Position numbers and translations under genes: made by a program
Assembly (NCBI GenBank): GCA_017654935.2
Contig: CM065683.1
Span: 2,622,848-2,686,847 of the forward strand
Reading direction: 5' to 3'
Source: Phymorhynchus buccinoides
Lineage: Eukaryota; Mollusca; Gastropoda; Neogastropoda; Raphitomidae
DNA: 64,000 nucleotides
The notes under the pieces: model-generated
Told to the model about the DNA's origin: nothing
Databases searched by the model: none
What the model saw: the letters and a program-made list of their open reading frames with translations, nothing else
In this document: positions 57,079-64,000 of the stretch, in pieces
Numbering within the stretch: position 1 is the stretch's first letter
Layout: each line of letters opens with the position of its first letter

Positions 57079-58002
57079 AATCGTGGAAGCATATACAAAA
57101 CGAAAGTTCAAAGTGCAACTAAATACAAAAACAAATTCCTCTTCTTCATGGAAACCAAATCCCTTCGCGTGCATTGAATTGTTGTCATGACACCATCAAC
57201 TTTGGCGCAGATAGACAGAGAGGGAAGGCGGGGGTGGGGCGGTTGGATTTAGCACCCATTGACGCAGCATCACGTCAGAACCCACTGAACGGGTGCTGAC
57301 TGGCTGGGTCTGTCTCGCCCATTATATGGAAACGAAAGCGTGTCCTGGGTGTAAAAGTTGTGACTAAATCTTCGATAGGTGCCGGAATTATCCTTAAAGT
57401 GATGTTCCAGTTGTTCGTTAGGCCTGCTTTCTGTTGTGGTTTAGTGAGGAATACGTAGTTCTGTTTTCTTTTCTTTTTTTGTCGGAGTGTTGCACACAGA
57501 TAACTCTTGTCAGATAATGAGTGGCCCTTGGTGGGTGGATAATGTTTTGTCTTGCAAAGAGTTTCACAGAGATACTTGATGTCAATTGTTTTCCATTTTA
57601 TTATGCGTAGTTGTCTTTTCTGGCGGCAAATTTCTTCCTAGGTGTCCTTTGGTAAAGAAGATGCACGTGAAAGGAATGTTCCTTGGTTTGCGAGCAGGAC
57701 ATTTCTCTCTCTCTCTGCTCAGTGGACATGGCTCAAAATAATAACCCTCCCTCGCCGCTCCCCCTCCCATCCCCCGTCAAAATGAAGAAAATAATTTCAA
57801 ATGAAAATTGGGAAATTAATAAGGTAATAAATGAAGAATGAACTGGGAAGATCAGTAACCTGGGCTTACCATGATATATGCAAACTGAAAATGACCTGAA
57901 GGAATTTTAGAAACACGGATGAGGCACTATGGATGTGCAAAACTGGAACGACCAAATAACAGGCTTCATTTCGGACAAGGCAAGTGAAAGGAAAGAAAGG
58001 AA

Positions 58003-58061
<59 letters not shown>

Positions 58062-59085
58062 TACAGTTTATTTAAATAAAAAGGTGACATTAACTCTAGC
58101 GCCATGTATTTTTTGACATTCTTGTTTGCTCGTTGCATCTCAACCAACTATATTTTCGAGGGCGCATGCGTTTTAGTTTAACGTAAGAAACGGTGACATA
58201 AGCTTTAAAAATGGACGAACATATGGCAGGGTGCTTGGCAGTGAGTGTCTTTGCATTTGGTAGAAGTGTAGAGTGATGTTATGAGCGAATGCATTCGCCC
58301 ACGGTGCTAGAACTAAGAAGAGTTAAGAAATGAAGAGAAGAAACAAGTTATGGTTGTAGCAAAATATAAAGTGTTCCTGTGCAATGATCAACATGTTGTG
58401 CATCGATGAAAATAATATGAAGAAAATGAGCAAGCAAATGAGCCAGACTAAAAGTGCAAAGCGTAATAGGCAGAAAAGCATATTTCAAATAGTCATTAGA
58501 CAGCGCACAGAATAAGTACAAAAGCGGAAACTTAAGTTAAATCCATAACAGACGTATACCCACAAGTTAAAACGGATGAAAGGATATTACAAGTTTCAAT
58601 TGAAATTATTTCATCGTCCCTTAAATTAAATTAACAATTTCCTCTTGTTTAAAAAAAAATGTGCTAATATTATCGTTCTCTTTGATTCTCCTTTTCATTT
58701 TCCTTTACTGAATCCTGTAATGTACATTAATGTTGATCCTGAAATGCTGTGATAAAATGTGTTTGCAGTGTGTGCATAGGGGAGGACTACAGCGAAAAAG
58801 ACGCGATCCACCTGAACAAACAGCTTGCAGAACATCCATCACAGAAGACGAGTTTGCAGAGAAGACACCAGCAGCGACAATAACGATTCTACCGTGAAGA
58901 AACCATCGTCGGCATCTCTTCAGTGACTAAGCCAACATCATCAACATCGGTTCATTATATGGGAGGAAGAAGATACCTGAAAAACACTTGGTCTACGCGA
59001 AAAAGCTAGTTTCGGTTCTGAGGCATGTGCTAGTTTCGGTTTCGGGGGAGGGTGTGTGAGTGTGTTTTGTTGTGCGTGCGTGCGT

Positions 59086-59147
<62 letters not shown>

Positions 59148-59390
59148 CAACTCTCTCTCTTGAAAACACGCACACACACACTGACACACACATACGCACG
59201 CACACACACATGCACGCACGCACGCACCTACTGACACACACACAGGCTGCACACGCGCGCGTGTCGCGCGCACTATAGACCTCAAGCTCGACACAAAAGT
59301 CGTAATTTTAAGCGACCTCAATTTTTTTTCAAAAAGAATTGTTGAAGAGCCCTGACTGTAGAAGACTCACTACTCTTATTGACCCGAGGG
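57079..59390. other. Non-coding body of module B2
   Basis: Counterpart of 47215-49500 with only scattered differences. No gene recognised. Confidence 0.55.
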
Positions 59391-59397
59391 CCCAGCC

Positions 59398-59764
59398 ACA
59401 CGAGTCGATTCATTGCGACCCGATTTTAACGTTTGTGAGGCACGATATAAAAAATGATGTACAAAAAAAAAAAAAAAAAGAAGAAAAAAATTCTACTGTC
59501 TAAATAAATCGGATGAAATCCCTACTAGTTATATTTCACTATATTGTAGTCTCCCGTACGACACGAATCTGATAAAATGTCTTATTTTTGTATCGGACAT
59601 TTCTATTTGATTCGTGCATTGCGGTCTACAGGAGTAGAGTCAAGGAAAATAGTAGTGTTATTTTTGTAAATGACGGAAGTATTTCACGCGAATCAGGACT
59701 CGCAGACATCGTCGCAATCGCATCGTATTGGGGTCAAATCGTATGCAGTGTGGCGGCTAGAGCC
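59398..59764. mobile_element. Palindromic element S in B2
   Basis: Same as 49522-49871 apart from a 27-bp A-rich insertion after GATGTAC and a few substitutions and indels. Confidence 0.75.
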
Positions 59765-59807
59765 TGTATTCACGTTGAGGTAGTATGAGACTCATGATAT
59801 CTTCAGG

Positions 59808-59936
59808 GGTGGATGACCAGTAACAAGCTCACACTGAACGGTGAAAAGACCGAGCTGATGCCTGTTGGCACCTCCTCTTCCCTGAAGAAGGTTGAAACAG
59901 ATTCCATCAATATTGTTGAATCTGAATTCGGGAGAA
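59808..59936 (+). pseudogene. LINE reverse transcriptase fragment
   Basis: Reads GWMTSNKLTLNGEKTELMPV then GTSSSLKKVETDSINIVESEFG, the W-M-x-x-N-K-L...N-x-x-K-T-E block that follows the catalytic FADD in CR1/Jockey-type RT. It stops at an A-rich stretch at 59936. The same piece starts at 49915 in B1 and is cut by the gap. Confidence 0.82.
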
Positions 59937-60385
59937 AAAAAAACTAGGGGAGAGCATTTCGTGAAAATTAGAGTTGTTTACCACCATTACTCGGTCAAAT
60001 ACCTTAGCAACAATGGCGTCGAAGCTTGAAACTGCAGGACGCGAGTCCGCGACTTGCAAACATTTTTTTAAAAGAAGAAAATAGGGGTGGCCAGTGGCCA
60101 CAAACTGATTAAACTGGCAAAATGTGACGTAAAAATATGAATGACATAATTTTTTAGAATGACGCAGACGGTGTTCAAAAGTGCTTGTATGTCTGCTCAA
60201 GCACACGAGGCGAGAGCTGGGGATCTACCATAACTTCCCCTGTTTGACCTATTGAATTAGGCAAGATCACTCCCACACACCATGAAATTACTCGCATTAT
60301 TTCCGAACATTTCATATTCAGGCGCTTACAAGACAGTTGTGTCATTTGACCCAAAAGATCCATCGCGTTGTTCACCCAACTTATA
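59937..60385. other. Unassigned sequence right of module B2
   Basis: Not repeated elsewhere in the window. On the plus strand ATGGCGTCGAAGC at 60013 opens 24 codons. On the minus strand a 66-codon frame (60175-60375) contains NNAMDLLGQMTQLSCKRLNM, which is not recognisable as a family. Neither is convincing as a gene. Confidence 0.35.
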
Positions 60386-60389
60386 AAAA

Positions 60390-60526
60390 AAAATATGCAC
60401 CCCCCTCCCCCTCCCCTTTATTCTCATCTCCTCCAAAACCCTTCCCCCCTCCCCCTCCCCTTTATTCTCCCTCCTAAAACCCTCCCCCCCCCCCCCCCTT
60501 GTCGACGGGGCTATAATTTTAATCTT

Positions 60527-60609
<83 letters not shown>

Positions 60610-60616
60610 TCTCTCT
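60390..60616. repeat. C-rich block and (CT)n
   Basis: CCCCCTCC repeats with two CCCCTTTATTCTC units, 17 C in a run near 60484-60498, then (CT)n 60531-60606. Confidence 0.9.
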
Positions 60617-61060
60617 GTACATGCATGTGTGCCTGCGTGCGTGTGTCCATATTCTTCAGTGAACGTAAACCAAAACAAGTGAGAAAAACCGAAAGAAGTA
60701 CGAAATCGTGAGGCTAAGAGAGATAGCTAGTGTTCATATAGTGAAATGAGGGAAAGAGATCCGTACATGTGCAAAGAGTAAAAGGCAAGGGAGCTAAGGC
60801 CTCCTTACTGGAACCTAACATCAATGTTGACGTTCCCCCTATCTTGTTTTGTCTGGTCTGGTCTCCCCTTTTATCGTTTATTTTTTCAGATTTCAGAAAC
60901 CATTCCGCTCCGAAGCAATATTTTTAGAAACGCGTTCACAGAGAAACCCTACTTTCTTATTCTTTGAGAGGAAGAGGGCTTTTTTTTGGTCCTGACATCT
61001 GGACTGAGATGTAACGCTTTGTTGGAACAAATCGTTCTAAAGTAATGTTTTCAGGCAACT
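60617..61060. other. Unassigned sequence
   Basis: No gene or repeat recognised. Confidence 0.5.
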
Positions 61061-61440
61061 GGAAGGAAATAAAGACAACTCAACTCAAACGTTTTATTGA
61101 TGAGGCCTTGTGCCCGTATCACATATAGGGTATATTAATGGACAAGGAAGAGAGGAAAATAAAGACAACTCAACTCAAACATGTTATTGATGAGGCCTTG
61201 TGCCCGTATCACATATAGGGTATGTTAATGGACAAGAAAGGAAGGAAATAAAGGAAGAGGAAAATAAAGACAACTCAAACATTTTATTGATTAGGCATTG
61301 TGCCCGTATCACACATAGGGTATATTAATGGACAAGAAAGGAAATAAAGGAAGAGGAAAATAAAGACTCGACTCGACTCAAACATTTTATTGATGATGCC
61401 TTCTGCCCGTATCACATAGGGTGTATTAATAAAGGACGAG
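61061..61440 (-). repeat. ~100-bp tandem array of LINE-tail-like units
   Basis: Four copies begin AATAAAGACAACTCAACTC or similar at about 61067, 61159, 61264 and 61359 and contain TTTTATTGATGAGGCCTTG, GCCCGTATCACATATAGGG and TTAATGGACAAG. On the minus strand each reads ATCAATAAAACGTTTGAGTT GAGTTG, i.e. an AATAAA signal followed by TTGAG repeats as in a LINE 3' end. Confidence 0.85.
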
Positions 61441-62133
61441 AAAGAAAGGAAGGAAGATAATAAATAAATAAAGAATGCATGAAGGAAAGAGAAGAGGAAA
61501 GAGCGGTAAAGAAAGAGAAGGCAGAAAGACTACACAACCAACGAACAGTCCATGCACAGACATGCATGTCATTCCCTGACCTTTTTTTTACATTTGACCT
61601 TACGTTTCCTTTCTTAACTTGACAGTAAAATGAAGTAAGAGTTGAAGCAGTAAGTTGCTGGCCTAATGGAACCCACAAAGAATCATCAGAAAGCTAGTGT
61701 TCACATAGCATTAATACAACCTGGAACAACTTCTCAAATTATATTTATTCCAAAAGGCGAAATTTGCCCAATTATGCAAGTCTGTTGGCGGCGAACACCC
61801 TACGCAGGAAACTGCAAAACATTCGAAGCGTTTGCAGCGAGAAAGCGCAAACACGAACGACTCTTCGGGATTCTTCTGTCGAGCGCTACTTAGCAAAAAA
61901 ACAAAGCTTAGGCAACGCTGTCCTGGTTCATGGCAGAAGCTCTGATGTGTTTTGGGGTCCAGTTGTTGTCTGGGCTGGTCTCTGGCCAATAGGCCTGATA
62001 AGGTTTTCCGCGACAATGGCCACTAAAACCATACATCAAAGTAGGCCCGTTGTTTTTTTTAATTTTATAAATCAGCCTGTTTCTGCCAAGAAAAAGTTAT
62101 AACTGTCTTTTTCTTCTATAGACTGTGTACGTA
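61441..62133. other. Unassigned sequence
   Basis: A 75-codon frame at 61666-61893 has no recognisable family. GA/GGAAGG-rich at the start. No gene called. Confidence 0.45.
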
Positions 62134-62710
62134 AAGGTGCACCCTGACGGATGAGTTGGATTTGTAAAAAAAAAACACGTCGAGATCACCAGGAAAAAAC
62201 CCTTTACAGAGATTGCAACACTCATTTTGCTCTGGTTTCCTAGAAATCAAACCGGCAAATCGGCGATTCCTCCTTGGCGGGGGTGCTGGCAAGTCAAATT
62301 CTTTCACCCCAACGAGGAGTGTGCCGTGCCGTATCTTTTCTAATGGCCGCCTGCATTCAGACCAAATGGTTTGCACGACATTTTCGCAATACAAGCCTTT
62401 TTTTTAATTTAATTTTTAAAAGTTAATCAGTTTATTTTAAGGAGTTTCGCTCACAACAAAAGAAACAGCTCAATTTTTTTTTTACTGCACTACAAAAAAG
62501 AAGAAAACGCTTCAACCACAATGAGTGGCCTCCACCCACCCCATCCAAAATGGCTCTCTCTCTCTCCGCCAAGGAGGAATCGCCGTTTTTGACGGTTTGA
62601 TTTCTAGGAAACCAGAGCAAAGTGATTGTTCGGATCCTTGTAAAGGCTGTCTTTTTGGTGATCTCGACGTGTTTCTTGCAAAAACGCGTTCAGTCGTCAG
62701 GGTGCACCTT
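62134..62710 (-). mobile_element. Palindromic MITE P, copy 3, inverted (577 bp)
   Basis: AAGGTGCACCCTGACGGATG to GTCGTCAGGGTGCACCTT with TA on both sides (62132-62133 and 62711-62712). The internal CCACCCCATCCAAAATGGC and CCGCCAAGGAGGAATCGCC lie on the right, so the body is inverted relative to copies 1 and 2. Confidence 0.9.
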
Positions 62711-62885
62711 TAATGTGTACTTGTTCGCAGATTGGATAGATTAGTTGTATGTTCTCCTGTAGATTTGTGCCCTTTTACATAAGCCTATGAACAATCCCCA
62801 TTTCCAGGCAACCGACTCTTTCGTCATTGCGAATAGACATATACTTATTCTTCTCTTTTTCAATTATTTCATGTGCCAAATTCTG
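62711..62885. other. Short unassigned spacer
   Basis: T-rich; no features. Confidence 0.5.
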
Positions 62886-62889
62886 TCCT

Positions 62890-63043
62890 TTTTTTTTCAT
62901 TTACTTGATTTTTTATGTCAATTGCTTGATTGATGCATGGTAATGAATGTGTGAGTGAGAGGGCAAGGTGCAAAGAAGCTATTGTAGCTTATCCTTTTTA
63001 CCCTCAATAAAACACTCGTATTCGTTCTCTCTCTCTCGCTCTC

Positions 63044-63074
<31 letters not shown>

Positions 63075-63093
63075 CTCTCTCTCTCTCTCTCTC
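62890..63093 (+). mobile_element. CATTCG retroposon tail, copy 5, plus (CT)n
   Basis: TTTACTTGATTTTTTATGTC, GAGTGAGAGGGCAAGGTGCA, GCTATTGTAGCTTATCC, TACCCTCAATAAAACACTCG, then (CT)n 63025-63093. Close to copies at 24036 and 24245. Confidence 0.8.
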
Positions 63094-64000
63094 CACCCAC
63101 CAGCCCACTGTTTTCCACTTTTTCTGATCGGAGAATGAAGGGGGAGATTAATCACTGGGTGATTTCAATTTTCAACGCATGAAAAGGTTCGTTCCAGACA
63201 TTATTTTTTTGATCTCCTGTAAAATAACAAAGGATCCATGATTCTCATTTTCTCTTTTCCTCTACTATTTTGTTTGTTCAGTTCTCGACCGAAGACCCGG
63301 AAATTATTGTCCAAGTTTGGTTCGTCCGTGCGTGTGCACATCCGCCCGTTCGCAAAGGGAGCTAACTCGCGCGAAGGAACGTTGCGCCCGTTCGCTTCAT
63401 TTTCTTGTAATCGTTGCTGTTGTTGTTGTTGTTTATCTGAAAGAGAAATCGAGTTACGTAAGAACACTCCTATTCGAGCAAAGATTTTAAAGAACTAACA
63501 TCGTTTCTAACAACGCATCGCATCAATCCTATGCACTTCAATTGTTGTTTTTCTTCTTTTCCCCTCCACTTCTTATAACTGAACTAAAACAAAAATCACA
63601 AACAAGTTAAGATAGGAAAAGAAGTGAAGTATAAAAAAAACCCACCTACATTTTCCTCTCAAACAAGAGACAAAGCCTTCAAGGCTCACTCGAACTACGG
63701 AACATTTGGGACAACAACAAACAAAGATTGAGGGTGGTGTCTAAAGTACAAGATTGTCAATTAAATTTTTAATGTATAAATGAAAGTATCGTTAATGGAT
63801 ACAATCGAACAACTATTATACTATAGACTCATTTCCTGTTAACTTCGTTAACACGAGTGAGCCCAAAAGACTTTTCCCAAGGCAATGAGGCGATGTCTCA
63901 TTTGTTACCTTTTTTTGTCTGCATTTTCTGACTTACTTTTAGCGTGACCTAGTTTCTTTATTAGGTAACATTAGTTTCATCGTAGCTATTTCACCGTATT
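63094..64000. other. Unassigned sequence at the right edge
   Basis: An 86-codon frame (63238-63498) starts with a hydrophobic stretch but includes (TTG)n coding Cys repeats and no known family. (TTG)n at 63415-63433. No gene called. Confidence 0.45.

Larger units (their letters stand above)
55390..59850 (+). repeat. Module B2, complete
   Basis: Collinear with B1: (CT)n, LINE C-terminal remnant, second LINE with 94-bp array (55855-57078), non-coding body with (GA)n 58004-58055, (CT)n 59090-59143 and AC/ACGC arrays, palindrome S (59398-59764), and a LINE piece beyond the point where B1 meets the gap. A 27-bp A-rich insertion (59462-59489) is private to B2. B2 shows what sequence the gap probably hides. 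Confidence 0.94.

Noticed and set aside
60175..60375. 66-codon minus-strand frame with NNAMDLLGQMTQL
   Set aside because: Superficially like a retroelement protein, but no motif could be named and there is no continuation on either side.

Overview
This window looks like non-coding, repeat-dominated DNA from an animal nuclear genome. No complete host protein-coding gene, rRNA gene, tRNA gene or CRISPR array can be supported. Long (CT)n, (GT)n and AC/ACGC microsatellites, decayed CR1/Jockey-like non-LTR retrotransposon fragments, short palindromic DNA transposons (MITEs) and minisatellites occupy most of it. This texture fits a marine mollusc, perhaps a gastropod; that is an inference from repeat style only, because no taxon-diagnostic gene is present. 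A run of exactly 500 N (49953-50452) shows this is a draft assembly.

Layout, left part. 1-1520 is the 3' part of a LINE reverse transcriptase with FADD and GVPQGS motifs, ending in TTGAC repeats. 1521-7533 holds microsatellites, a ~135-bp tandem repeat rich in AGGTCA half-sites (2677-3190) and two more LINE 3' fragments. 7534-7800 carries two hairpin elements. 8274-13098 is a ~4.8-kb satellite of ~80 copies of a 57-61-bp unit, followed by a diverged second array. 13575-14017 is a hAT-like MITE. 14.2-21.3 kb is a mosaic of interspersed repeats, including a 645-bp insertion whose empty site is also present in the window (near 27.35 kb).

Middle part. 21.3-31.2 kb is a transposon-rich interval: a foldback element with telomere-like repeats inside, two copies of a 226-233-bp palindrome, two of the three copies of a ~560-bp palindromic MITE with TA target duplications, a 41-bp minisatellite, a LINE fragment with an unidentified coding-like stretch behind it (23.0-23.74 kb), and a nested hairpin inside another palindrome (30.18-30.62 kb). 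31230-31982 is a 102-bp, in-frame minisatellite.

Right part. 32563-59850 is built from two module types. Module A (~4.3 kb, four copies starting at 32563, 36903, 41216 and 50997) carries a decayed LINE whose 3' half is itself tandemly duplicated. Module B (~4.4 kb, starting at 45543 and 55390) contains another LINE in which 94 bp of reverse transcriptase sequence has been amplified nine times. The order is A1-A2-A3-B1-gap-(partial A)-A4-B2. A3 and A4 share many diagnostic variants, so the part right of the gap is either a true ~9.8-kb duplication or an allelic/false duplication made by the assembler. 59.85-64 kb returns to mixed sequence with the third copy of the TA-MITE (inverted).

How it works together: there is no operon or pathway here. 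The coherent story is genome dynamics. Retrotransposon tails adjoin or seed microsatellites, LINE coding sequence turns into minisatellite, MITEs nest in one another, and unequal exchange builds tandem arrays at scales from about 60 bp to 10 kb.
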